Assembly (NCBI GenBank): GCA_049840475.1 | Contig: JASGKX010000003.1 | Location: forward strand, 248,001-312,000 | DNA length: 64,000 nt | Direction: 5' to 3' | Source: JBGVSA01 sp049840475 | GTDB lineage: Bacteria > Pseudomonadota > Gammaproteobacteria > Burkholderiales > Rhodocyclaceae | In this document: positions 8,537-17,240 of the stretch, piece by piece | How the letters are laid out: each line of letters starts with the position of its first letter | Position numbering within the stretch: position 1 is the stretch's first letter | Program-made: the position numbers and the translations under genes | Notes under the pieces: generated by a model | Databases searched by the model: none | Told to the model about the DNA's origin: nothing | What the model saw: the letters and a program-made list of their open reading frames with translations, nothing else

Positions 8537-10309
8537 TTGAAAGTCGCCAAGCGTACGTTTGATGCGGTGATCGTTGGTGCCGGTGGTGCCGGCATGCGCG
8601 CCGCGATTCAACTCTCCGAATCCGGCCTGAAGACAGCCGTTCTGTCCAAGGTTTTCCCGACCCGTTCGCACACGGTTGCGGCGCAAGGCGGTGTGTCCGC
8701 TTCGCTGGGTAACTCGGAGCCCGATCACTGGCACTGGCACATGTACGACACCGTCAAGGGTTCCGACTGGCTCGGCGACCAGGACGCGATCGAGTTCATG
8801 TGCAAGCAGGCCCCGCAAGTCGTGGTGGAACTCGAACATTACGGCATGCCGTTCGACCGTCTGGACAACGGCAAGATTTACCAACGCCCGTTCGGCGGCC
8901 ATATGTCGAACTTCGGCGACAAGCCCGTGCGCCGCGCCTGCGCCGCAGCCGACCGCACCGGTCATGCCATGCTGCACGCGCTCTACCAGCGCAACGTGCG
9001 CGCAAACACGCAGTTCTTCGTCGAATGGATGGCGCTCGATCTATTGCGTGCTGAAGACGGCCGCGTGCTGGGCGTGATCGCTATGGAAATGGAAACCGGC
9101 GACATCACCGTGTTCCAGGCCAAGGCGACGTTGTTCGCTACCGGTGGTGCAGGGCGCATCTTTGCTTCGTCAACCAACGCCTTCATCAACACGGGTGACG
9201 GCCTTGGCATGGCGGCACGTGCTGGCATTCCGCTGGAAGACATGGAGTTCTGGCAATTCCACCCGACCGGCGTGGCTGGCGCGGGCGTGCTGATCACCGA
9301 AGGCGTGCGTGGCGAAGGCGGCATTCTGCGCAACAGCGCAGGCGAACGCTTCATGGAGCGCTACGCCCCGAACGCCAAGGATCTGGCTTCGCGCGACGTC
9401 GTCTCGCGCGCCATGGTCACCGAAATCAACGAAGGTCGCGGTTGCGGCCCGGCCAAGGATCACGTGCTGCTCGACATCACGCACCTTGACCCGAACACGA
9501 TCATGACCCGCCTGCCGGGTATTCGCGAAATCTCGATCCAGTTCGCCGGCGTCAACCCGATCAAGGCTCCGATTCCGGTCGTGCCGACCTGTCACTATCA
9601 GATGGGTGGCATTCCGACGAACTACCTCGGCGAAGTCGTCGTGCACGACCAGATCGTGCCTGGCTTCTACGCTGCAGGCGAGTGCGCATGCGCCTCGGTG
9701 CACGGTGCGAACCGCCTGGGCACGAATTCGCTGCTCGACCTGCTTGTGTTCGGTAAGAGTTCGGGCGAGTCGATGGTCAACTTCATCAAGGGCGAACCCG
9801 CCGCCATGCCGGACATTCCGCAAGAGCAGATCGACCGTGCGTTGGCGCGCGTAGATCGCCTGGACTCGCAGCGCGACGGTGCCAATGTGCATGAGACGCG
9901 CGCCGCCATGCAGCGCACAATGCAGAACCACTGTGGCGTGTTCCGTTTCAAGGACATGCTGGCGCAGGGCGTGGACAAGATCACCGAGGTCGAAGCCGCT
10001 GTGCGTCAGACCGAGATCAAGGACAAGTCCAAGGTGTGGAACACCGCACGCCAGGAAGCACTGGAACTGGACAACCTCATCGAAGTCGCCAAGGCGACGA
10101 TGGTGTCGGCCAATGCGCGTACCGAATCGCGTGGCGCACACGTGCGCGACGACGCTCCGGATACCCCGCAACACCCGAACGGCCGCGACGACGAGAACTG
10201 GCTCAAGCACACCCTTTGGTACAAGGAGGGTAGCCGCCTGGACTACAAACCCGTCAAGCTCAAGCCGCTGTCCGTTGAAACGATCGCGCTGAAGACGCGC
10301 GCGTACTGA
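8537..10309 (+). CDS. sdhA: Succinate dehydrogenase flavoprotein subunit
   Basis: Catalytic FAD subunit oxidising succinate to fumarate. The 590-residue protein starts at a TTG (8537) directly after the sdhD stop, supported by GGAGG six bases upstream. Features in order: dinucleotide-binding motif DAVIVGAGGAGMRAA, flavinylation histidine in RSHTVAAQGG, substrate/FAD blocks FWQFHPTGVAGAG and EGVRGEGG, the HYQMGGIPTNY motif, and a C-terminal domain ending with the usual WLKHTLWYKEG block. It depends on SdhE, encoded downstream, for flavinylation. Confidence 0.97.
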   Translation: MKVAKRTFDAVIVGAGGAGMRAAIQLSESGLKTAVLSKVFPTRSHTVAAQGGVSASLGNSEPDHWHWHMYDTVKGSDWLGDQDAIEFMCKQAPQVVVELEHYGMPFDRLDNGKIYQRPFGGHMSNFGDKPVRRACAAADRTGHAMLHALYQRNVRANTQFFVEWMALDLLRAEDGRVLGVIAMEMETGDITVFQAKATLFATGGAGRIFASSTNAFINTGDGLGMAARAGIPLEDMEFWQFHPTGVAGAGVLITEGVRGEGGILRNSAGERFMERYAPNAKDLASRDVVSRAMVTEINEGRGCGPAKDHVLLDITHLDPNTIMTRLPGIREISIQFAGVNPIKAPIPVVPTCHYQMGGIPTNYLGEVVVHDQIVPGFYAAGECACASVHGANRLGTNSLLDLLVFGKSSGESMVNFIKGEPAAMPDIPQEQIDRALARVDRLDSQRDGANVHETRAAMQRTMQNHCGVFRFKDMLAQGVDKITEVEAAVRQTEIKDKSKVWNTARQEALELDNLIEVAKATMVSANARTESRGAHVRDDAPDTPQHPNGRDDENWLKHTLWYKEGSRLDYKPVKLKPLSVETIALKTRAY

Positions 10310-10329
10310 TTGCCCGGAGTTATCGACAC

Positions 10330-11043
10330 ATGGCCACCACGCGCACTGTGCAATTCAAAATCTACCGCTACGATCCGGACAAGGACGCAGCACCTTACAT
10401 GCAGGACATCTCGGTCGAGCTGGAGGCGAGCGACCACAAGCTGCTCGACGCGCTCGTCAAGCTCAAGGCCAAGGACGATTCACTGGCGTTCCGCCGTTCG
10501 TGCCGCGAAGGCGTGTGCGGTTCGGATGCCATGAACATCAATGGCAAGAACGGCCTGGCTTGTCTGACCGACATCGATTCGATCAAGGGAACGATCGTCC
10601 TGCGCCCGCTGCCGGGCCTGCCGGTCATCCGCGATCTGATCGTGGATATGACGCAGTTCTTCAAGCAGTACCACTCGATCAAGCCGTACGTCGTCAACTT
10701 CGACCCGGCGCCCGAACGAGAGCGTCTGCAATCGCCGGAAGAGCGCGAAGAACTCAACGGTCTGTACGAGTGCATTCTGTGCGCTTGCTGCTCGACTTCG
10801 TGCCCGTCGTTCTGGTGGAACCCGGACAAGTTCGTCGGCCCGGCCGGCCTGCTTGCCGCGTACCGCTTCATCGCCGACACGCGTGACCAGACGACCAACG
10901 AACGTCTCGACAACCTCGAAGACCCGTACCGCCTGTTCCGCTGCCACACGATCATGAACTGCGTGGACGTATGCCCGAAGCATCTGAACCCGACGAAGGC
11001 TATCGGGAAGATTAAAGACCTGATGCTGCAACGCGCGGTATAA
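10330..11043 (+). CDS. sdhB: Succinate dehydrogenase iron-sulfur subunit
   Basis: Carries electrons from SdhA to the membrane quinone site. 237 residues. The 2Fe-2S ligands lie in CREGVCGSDAMNINGKNG followed by LAC. The 4Fe-4S block is CILCACCSTSCP, and the 3Fe-4S block with the last cysteines is CHTIMNCVDVCPKHL. Length and motif order are normal. It closes the sdhCDAB unit; the next gene sdhE is 97 bases away across a hairpin. Confidence 0.97.
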   Translation: MATTRTVQFKIYRYDPDKDAAPYMQDISVELEASDHKLLDALVKLKAKDDSLAFRRSCREGVCGSDAMNINGKNGLACLTDIDSIKGTIVLRPLPGLPVIRDLIVDMTQFFKQYHSIKPYVVNFDPAPERERLQSPEEREELNGLYECILCACCSTSCPSFWWNPDKFVGPAGLLAAYRFIADTRDQTTNERLDNLEDPYRLFRCHTIMNCVDVCPKHLNPTKAIGKIKDLMLQRAV

Positions 11044-11062
11044 AGAGCCCGGTTCGATGACC

Positions 11063-11112
11063 ACGATCCCGTGTCAGGTTTTACGCGCAAGCGCATACCA
11101 CTGCGGGATCGT
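11063..11112 (+). promoter_or_regulatory. Hairpin between sdhB and sdhE
   Basis: ACGATCCCG (11063-11071) pairs perfectly with CGGGATCGT (11104-11112), enclosing a smaller GCGC-AA-GCGC hairpin. There is no T-run, so it is not a standard terminator. It could set differential stability or partial attenuation between sdhCDAB and sdhE-gltA. Confidence 0.45.
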
Positions 11113-11140
11113 TTCGCATCAACGTGTGAAGGCCTGAAAC

Positions 11141-11419
11141 ATGAGCAGCACCCTTTATGCAAAGCGGGAACAAGTGAAGTGGCGCAGCCGGCGCGGTTTG
11201 CTGGAGCTGGACATCTTCTTCACCCGCTTTCATGAGCAGTACCTCGAGACCCTGACCGAGGCGCAACTCGACGACCTGCTGGATCTTCTGACCAGCGACG
11301 ACCACGAACTGTGGGCGATGGTCAACGGGTCGCAGCCCTGCCAGGTGGACCGCTGGCAGGACATGGTCTCGCGCTTGCGCAGCAGCGGCCCGAATATCCA
11401 GCAACACAGAGAGTCGTAG
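11141..11419 (+). CDS. sdhE: FAD assembly factor SdhE
   Basis: Small protein (92 residues) that promotes covalent flavinylation of SdhA. The family hallmark RGLLELD is at residues about 18-24, in KWRSRRGLLELDIFFTRF, followed by the acidic helical region EAQLDDLLDLLTSDDHELW. Its position between sdhB and gltA is usual in betaproteobacteria. Slightly long C-terminus compared with the enterobacterial protein. Confidence 0.92.
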   Translation: MSSTLYAKREQVKWRSRRGLLELDIFFTRFHEQYLETLTEAQLDDLLDLLTSDDHELWAMVNGSQPCQVDRWQDMVSRLRSSGPNIQQHRES

Positions 11420-11451
11420 TAGTTCAACGAATAACGGAAGGAACTAACGGT

Positions 11452-12753
11452 ATGAGCACGCAACGCACTGCCACCCTAACCCTCGACGGCCAGACGTACG
11501 AGTTTCCCGTTTTGTCCGGCACGATCGGTCCGGACGTGATCGACATCCGGTCGCTCTATGGCAAGTCCGGTGCGTTCACCTTCGATCCGGGTTTCATGTC
11601 AACGGCCTCCTGCAAGTCGTCCATCACCTACATCGACGGTGACAAAGGCGAGCTGCTCTACCGCGGTTACCCGATCGAGCAACTGGCCGTTAACTGCAAT
11701 TACCTCGAAACCTCGTACCTGCTGAAGTTCGGCGAACTGCCCAGCAAGGCCCAGTACGACGAATTCGAGAACAGTGTGCGTACGCACACCATGGTGCACG
11801 AGCAGCTCACGCGCCTGTATCAAGGCTTCCGTCGTGACGCGCACCCGATGTCGATTCTGGTGGGCGTGGTCGGTGCGCTGGCCGCCTACTACCAGGACTC
11901 GCTGGACATCAACAACCCCGAGCACCGTTCGATCGCCGCCACGCGTCTGCTGGCCAAGATGCCGACGATCGTCGCCATGGCGTACAAGTACACGCAGGGC
12001 CAGCCCTTCATGTACCCGCGCAACGACCTGGACTACTCCAGCAACTTCCTGCACATGATGTTCGCCACGCCGTGCGAGAAGTACGAGCCGAATCCTGTTC
12101 TGGCCCGCGCGCTTGACCGTATCCTGATCCTGCACGCCGACCACGAACAGAACGCGTCGACCTCGACCGTGCGTCTGTCGGGTTCGTCGGGTGCCAACCC
12201 GTTTGCCTGTATCGCTGCGGGTATCGCCTGTCTGTGGGGCCCGGCACACGGTGGTGCGAACGAAGCCTGCCTGGTGATGCTGGACGAAATCCAGCGCTCT
12301 GGCGGCGTCAACAAGATCGGCGACTTCATCGCCAAGGTGAAGGACAAGAACTCCGGCGTGAAGCTGATGGGCTTCGGTCACCGCGTCTACAAAAACTACG
12401 ATCCGCGCGCCAAGCTCATGCGCGAGACCTGCCACGAAGTGCTCAACGAACTGGGCCTGCATGACGACCCGCTGTTCAAGCTCGCCATGGCGCTCGAAAA
12501 GATCGCGCTGGAAGACGAGTACTTCGTGTCGCGCAAGCTCTACCCGAACGTCAACTTCTACTCCGGCATCGTGCAGAAGGCGATGGGCATCCCCGTGTCG
12601 CTGTTCACCGGCATCTTCGCGATGGCACGCGTCATCGGCTGGATCGCGCAGTGGCACGAAATGATCGGCGACCCCGAGCAGAAGATCGGCCGTCCGCGTC
12701 AGCTCTACACCGGCTCCGTCCAGCGCGACGTCGTCCCGATGTCGCAACGCTGA
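11452..12753 (+). CDS. gltA: Citrate synthase
   Basis: Condenses acetyl-CoA and oxaloacetate to citrate at the entry of the TCA cycle. 433 residues, the usual length for type II hexameric proteobacterial enzymes. Catalytic blocks are GPAHGGANEACL and MGFGHRVYKNYDPRAKLM, plus an aspartate near the C-terminal region. The N-terminal beta domain (LDGQTYEFPVLSGTIGPDVI) is present. The ATG at 11452 follows GGAAGGAA. It lies 32 bases after sdhE and is probably co-transcribed with it; a strong hairpin separates it from odhA. Confidence 0.97.
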   Translation: MSTQRTATLTLDGQTYEFPVLSGTIGPDVIDIRSLYGKSGAFTFDPGFMSTASCKSSITYIDGDKGELLYRGYPIEQLAVNCNYLETSYLLKFGELPSKAQYDEFENSVRTHTMVHEQLTRLYQGFRRDAHPMSILVGVVGALAAYYQDSLDINNPEHRSIAATRLLAKMPTIVAMAYKYTQGQPFMYPRNDLDYSSNFLHMMFATPCEKYEPNPVLARALDRILILHADHEQNASTSTVRLSGSSGANPFACIAAGIACLWGPAHGGANEACLVMLDEIQRSGGVNKIGDFIAKVKDKNSGVKLMGFGHRVYKNYDPRAKLMRETCHEVLNELGLHDDPLFKLAMALEKIALEDEYFVSRKLYPNVNFYSGIVQKAMGIPVSLFTGIFAMARVIGWIAQWHEMIGDPEQKIGRPRQLYTGSVQRDVVPMSQR

Positions 12754-12786
12754 TCACCGGGCAAGGTTCGAGAGACTCGCAATTCC

Positions 12787-12826
12787 GGACAGGCTGGCGG
12801 CGGGGCAACATGCCGCCGGCCTGTCC
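12787..12826 (+). promoter_or_regulatory. Strong hairpin between gltA and odhA
   Basis: GGACAGGCTGGCGGC (12787-12801) pairs with GCCGCCGGCCTGTCC (12812-12826) over 15 positions with one T-G wobble and a 10-nt loop. No T-run follows, so complete termination is unlikely. An RNA-processing or 3'-end stabilising element between citrate synthase and the 2-oxoglutarate dehydrogenase genes is plausible. Confidence 0.55.
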
Positions 12827-12873
12827 CAACCCCCGGCTCAACAGATCACACACCCGTACCTGAGGTGACTCAA

Positions 12874-15693
12874 ATGATGAATCAATACCTCGCCAACTCC
12901 TACCTGTTCGGCAGCAACGCGCCGTTCATCGAGGAGCTCTATGAGGCGTACCTGGAGAATCCCGCCAACGTCGGTGACGAATGGCGCGATTACTTCGACG
13001 CGTTGCAGAACATGCCTGGCGGTGGTCGTGACGTGGCACATGCGCCCGTCATCGCCTCGTTCGCGCAGTTGGCGAAGCAGGGCAAGGTTGCCGGCACGGC
13101 GACCGGCGTAGCGGACAAGCGCCAGGTTGGCGTGCTGCAGATGATCAACGCCTACCGCTTCCTCGGTAACCGCTGGGCGCAGATCGATCCGCTCAAGCGC
13201 CAGGAGCGTCCCTCGATCGCCGAGCTGGAGCCGTCGCACTACGGCTTCACCGAAGCGGACCTGTCGGCACCGTTCAACATCGGTTCGTTCCAGTTCCAGG
13301 ACGGCCGTCAGGCGACCCTGCGCGAGATTCTCGAAGCGCTGCGCCAGACGTACTGCGGCACCATCACTGCCGAGTACATGTACATCGCCGATACGGCGCA
13401 GAAGCGCTGGATCCAGGCCAAGCTCGAACCGCTGCGTGGCACGCCGGTATTCAGCAGCGAGCAGAAGAAGCGCATCCTCGAACGCCTGACGGCTGCCGAG
13501 ACGCTGGAAAAGTACCTGCACACCAAGTACGTCGGTCAGAAGCGTTTCTCGCTTGAAGGTGGCGAATCGGCCATCGTTGCGATGGATACGGTCGTGAATG
13601 CCGCCGGTAACCTCGGCATGCAGGAAATCGTGATCGGCATGGCCCACCGTGGTCGCCTGAACGTGCTGGTCAACACGCTGGGCAAGAGTCCCTCGTCGCT
13701 GTTCTCGGAATTCGAAGGCAAGCACGCCGACGACCTGTCCGCTGGTGACGTGAAGTATCACAACGGCTTCTCCAGCGACGTGAGCACGGCCGGTGGCCCG
13801 GTTCACCTGACGCTGGCCTTCAACCCCTCGCACCTGGAAATCGTCAACCCGGTGGTGGAAGGCTCGGTCTTCGCGCGTCAGAAGCGTCGCGGTGACAAGG
13901 ACAAGGCGCAGGTTCTGCCGGTGCTGATTCACGGCGACGCAGCCGTGGCGGGGCAGGGCATCAACCAGGAAATCCTGAACTTCAGCCAGACGCGTGGCTA
14001 CGGTGTCGGTGGCGCGATTCACATCGTCATCAACAACCAGATCGGCTTTACGACGTCCGACCCGCGCGACACGCGTTCGTCGCTGTACTGCACGGACGTG
14101 TTCAAGATGGCCGAAGCGCCGGTCTTCCACGTCAATGGCGACGATCCGGAAGCCGTGGCGCTGGCTTGCCAACTGGCCGTGGAATTCCGCCAGACGTTCA
14201 AGAAGGACGTCGTCATCGACCTCGTGTGCTTCCGCAAGCTCGGCCACAACGAGCAGGACGAGCCGATGGTCACGCAGCCGCTGATGTACAAGAAGATCGC
14301 GGCGCACCCCGGCACGCGCAAGCTGTATGGCGACCGTCTGATCGCTTCGGGCGTGTGCACCAACGACGAACCCGAACAGATGATCAAGGACTATCGCGCG
14401 GCCCTGGACCGTGGCGAGCTCCTGTACAACCCGGTGCTGTCTGGCTACACGCGCAAGTTCGCGCAGGACTGGACGCCGTTCATGAAGAAGCCCTACACGG
14501 ACGACGCCAAGACGGCCGTGCCGAAGGCTGAACTCAAGCGCCTGTCGCAACGCCTGACCGCGCTGCCGGATGGCTTCTCGCTGCACTCGCGCGTGGCCAA
14601 CATCATCGAAGCTCGTCGCGCCATGGGCGAGGGCAAGCAAGCGCTGGACTGGGGCATGGGTGAAAACCTCGCCTACGCATCGCTGGTGGCTGAAGGCTAC
14701 GGTGTGCGCGTGTCCGGCCAGGACTGTGGCCGCGGTACGTTCTTCCACCGCCATGCCGTGCTGCATGATCAAAGCCGCGAAAAGTGGGACGCCGGCATCC
14801 ACGTGCCGCTGGAACACATCCAGGAAGGCCAGGCGCCGTTCGTTGTGATCGACTCGGTGCTGTCCGAAGCGGGCGTGCTGGGCTTTGAATACGGCTATGC
14901 CACCGCCGAGCCGAACGAGCTGGTTGTGTGGGAAGCCCAATTCGGTGACTTCGGTAACGGCGCTCAGGTCGTCATCGACCAGTTCATCAGCTCCGGCGAA
15001 GCAAAGTGGGGCCGCCTGTCCGGCATCACCATGCTGCTGCCGCACGGCTATGAAGGCCAAGGTCCGGAACACTCGTCGGCGCGCCTCGAGCGCTACATGC
15101 AGTTGTCGGCTGAAAACAACTGGCAAGTCTGCGTGCCCTCGACCCCGGCCCAGATCTTCCACCTGCTGCGTCGCCAGATGATCCGCAAGCTGCGCAAGCC
15201 GCTCGTGGTGATGACGCCCAAGTCGCTGCTGCGCCACAAGGACGCGACCTCGTCGCTGGACGAACTGGCCAAGGGTGGCTTCCGCACCGTGATCGGTGAA
15301 GTCGACGAACTGGACGCCAAGAAGGTGAAGCGCGTCGTCCTGTGCAGCGGCAAGATCTACTACGAGCTGCTCGCAGAGCGTCGCGCCAAGGGCTACAAGG
15401 ACGTCGCCATCGTTCGCGTCGAACAGCTCTACCCGTTCCCGGAAGCCGCGTTCAAGGCTGAACTGGCCAAGTATCCGGCGGCCAAGCAAATCGTGTGGTG
15501 CCAGGAAGAGCCCGAAAACCAAGGCTCCTGGTACTGGTTCCTGTCGCGTCAGCATCTGGCCCGTTCGGTGCGCGCCGATCAGGAAATCCACCTTGTCAGC
15601 CGTCCGGCTTCGGCCTCGCCGGCGGTCGGTTATGCCGCCAAGCACAATGCACAGCAGAAGGCGGTTGTAGAGGGTGCCTTCGGCAAGCTCTAA
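12874..15693 (+). CDS. odhA: 2-oxoglutarate dehydrogenase E1 component
   Basis: Thiamine-diphosphate-dependent decarboxylase of the 2-oxoglutarate dehydrogenase complex (also called sucA). About 939 residues. The N-terminal E2-binding segment reads NSYLFGSNAPFIEELYEAYL. ThDP/substrate blocks include MAHRGRLNVLVN, GDVKYHNGFSSD and HGDAAVAGQG, and the C-terminal transketolase-like domain has GQDCGRGTFFHRHAVLHDQ. The ATG at 12874 is preferred because GAGG sits eight bases before it; an in-frame GTG nine bases upstream overlaps that site. It heads odhA-odhB-lpdA. Confidence 0.96.
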   Translation: MMNQYLANSYLFGSNAPFIEELYEAYLENPANVGDEWRDYFDALQNMPGGGRDVAHAPVIASFAQLAKQGKVAGTATGVADKRQVGVLQMINAYRFLGNRWAQIDPLKRQERPSIAELEPSHYGFTEADLSAPFNIGSFQFQDGRQATLREILEALRQTYCGTITAEYMYIADTAQKRWIQAKLEPLRGTPVFSSEQKKRILERLTAAETLEKYLHTKYVGQKRFSLEGGESAIVAMDTVVNAAGNLGMQEIVIGMAHRGRLNVLVNTLGKSPSSLFSEFEGKHADDLSAGDVKYHNGFSSDVSTAGGPVHLTLAFNPSHLEIVNPVVEGSVFARQKRRGDKDKAQVLPVLIHGDAAVAGQGINQEILNFSQTRGYGVGGAIHIVINNQIGFTTSDPRDTRSSLYCTDVFKMAEAPVFHVNGDDPEAVALACQLAVEFRQTFKKDVVIDLVCFRKLGHNEQDEPMVTQPLMYKKIAAHPGTRKLYGDRLIASGVCTNDEPEQMIKDYRAALDRGELLYNPVLSGYTRKFAQDWTPFMKKPYTDDAKTAVPKAELKRLSQRLTALPDGFSLHSRVANIIEARRAMGEGKQALDWGMGENLAYASLVAEGYGVRVSGQDCGRGTFFHRHAVLHDQSREKWDAGIHVPLEHIQEGQAPFVVIDSVLSEAGVLGFEYGYATAEPNELVVWEAQFGDFGNGAQVVIDQFISSGEAKWGRLSGITMLLPHGYEGQGPEHSSARLERYMQLSAENNWQVCVPSTPAQIFHLLRRQMIRKLRKPLVVMTPKSLLRHKDATSSLDELAKGGFRTVIGEVDELDAKKVKRVVLCSGKIYYELLAERRAKGYKDVAIVRVEQLYPFPEAAFKAELAKYPAAKQIVWCQEEPENQGSWYWFLSRQHLARSVRADQEIHLVSRPASASPAVGYAAKHNAQQKAVVEGAFGKL

Positions 15694-15726
15694 CACGAAC
15701 AACAGAACTCAACGAGGAATTGGTAA

Positions 15727-16983
15727 ATGCTTATCGAAGTGAAAGTCCCTCAGTTGTCCGAGTCAGTGTCCGAAGCGACCCTCGTCAACTGGCACAAGAA
15801 GGAAGGTGAAGCCGTCACCCGCGATCAGAACCTGATCGACATCGAGACGGACAAGGTCGTTCTGGAGACTCCTGCGCCGGCAGACGGCGTGCTGGTGAAG
15901 ATCGTCAAGGCCAACGGCTCGACCGTGACCTCTGGCGAAGTCATCGCCACCATCGACACTGACGCCAAGGCCGGTGCCGCAGCACCCGCTGCCGAAGCCA
16001 AACCGGCTGCCGCCGCGCCCGCCGCTGCACCCGCAGCCGCTAGCGCCGCAGGTGGCACGGGTCCGGCTGCGCGCAAGATCCTCGCCGACAAGGGCGTGGA
16101 TGCAGCGTCCGTGCAAGGCACGGGCCCTGGCGGTCGCGTGACCAAGGCTGACGCACTTGGCCTGGCCAAGCCGCAGGCTGGCAGCAGTGTTTCTGCCGCC
16201 GCCGTGGTGCCGGTCGTAGTCGGTGGCGGCCAGCCGCTGCCGCAACCGCCGGCACCGGTGTCGGTCGACGCTGTCCTGGGCGACCGCCCGGAAGAGCGCG
16301 TGCCGATGAGCCGCCTGCGCGCCCGTGTGGCCGAGCGTCTGCTGCAATCGCAATCGACCAACGCCATCCTGACCACGTTCAATGAAGTGAACATGGCGCC
16401 GGTGATGGAACTGCGCAACAAGTACAAGGACAAGTTCGAGAAGGAACATGGCGTGAAGCTGGGCTTCATGTCGTTCTTCGTGAAGGCGGCCGTGCATGCC
16501 CTGCGCAAGTACCCGGTGCTGAACGCTTCGGTCGATGGCAACGACATCATCTATCACGGCTACTTCGACATCGGTATCGCTGTCGGCAGCCCGCGCGGTC
16601 TGGTGGTGCCGATCCTGCGCAATGCTGACCAGATGAGCATTGCCGACATCGAGAAGAAGATCGCTGAATACGGTGCCAAGGCCAAGGACGGCAAGCTGTC
16701 GATCGAAGAACTCACCGGTGGTACGTTCTCGATCTCCAACGGTGGCGTGTTCGGTTCGATGCTGTTGACGCCGATCATCAACCCGCCGCAATCGGCGATC
16801 CTGGGCATTCATGCAACCAAGGACCGCCCGGTCGTGGAAAACGGTCAGATCGTCATCCGTCCGATCAACTATCTGGCGATGTCGTATGACCACCGCATCA
16901 TCGACGGCCGTGAAGCTGTGCTCGGTCTGGTCGCCATGAAGGAAGCGCTGGAAGACCCGGCGCGCCTGCTGCTCGACCTGTAA
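15727..16983 (+). CDS. odhB: Dihydrolipoyl succinyltransferase (E2) of 2-oxoglutarate dehydrogenase
   Basis: E2 core of the 2-oxoglutarate dehydrogenase complex (sucB). 418 residues: an N-terminal lipoyl domain with the lipoylated lysine in IETDKVVLET, an Ala/Pro-rich linker (residues about 80-115), a peripheral subunit-binding domain (AARKILADKGVDAASVQG), a second Pro/Val linker, and the acyltransferase domain ending in MSYDHRIIDGREAV with the HxxxDG active site. It starts 33 bases after odhA with AGGAATT upstream. Confidence 0.96.
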   Translation: MLIEVKVPQLSESVSEATLVNWHKKEGEAVTRDQNLIDIETDKVVLETPAPADGVLVKIVKANGSTVTSGEVIATIDTDAKAGAAAPAAEAKPAAAAPAAAPAAASAAGGTGPAARKILADKGVDAASVQGTGPGGRVTKADALGLAKPQAGSSVSAAAVVPVVVGGGQPLPQPPAPVSVDAVLGDRPEERVPMSRLRARVAERLLQSQSTNAILTTFNEVNMAPVMELRNKYKDKFEKEHGVKLGFMSFFVKAAVHALRKYPVLNASVDGNDIIYHGYFDIGIAVGSPRGLVVPILRNADQMSIADIEKKIAEYGAKAKDGKLSIEELTGGTFSISNGGVFGSMLLTPIINPPQSAILGIHATKDRPVVENGQIVIRPINYLAMSYDHRIIDGREAVLGLVAMKEALEDPARLLLDL

Positions 16984-17240
16984 GAACCTGCTGCGATCTG
17001 GCGCGAGAGGCCGTCAGCGGGGCACATAGCGGCGCAGGAACCCGAGTTCATGTTTGATGAATGAGGATTCCGGGCAGCTTACGAGCCCCGATTGCGGCCT
17101 CGCAGTAAGATCGCAGGCAGGCTCCGAGCCGTGCGGGGGAGGGTGTTGAGCAGCCTTCCCCGTGAAGTTGCCATCCCGTTGGTACGGCAAGGCCCGCAGG
17201 GCATAACCCGGGCGGGTCTTCCCCTGATCAGGAAAACACT

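Noticed and set aside
12838..15702. A 954-codon open frame on the strand opposite odhA
   Set aside because: It mirrors a highly conserved E1 gene in GC-rich DNA. Its product is low in recognisable motifs and full of Arg/His/Asp runs typical of antisense frames.
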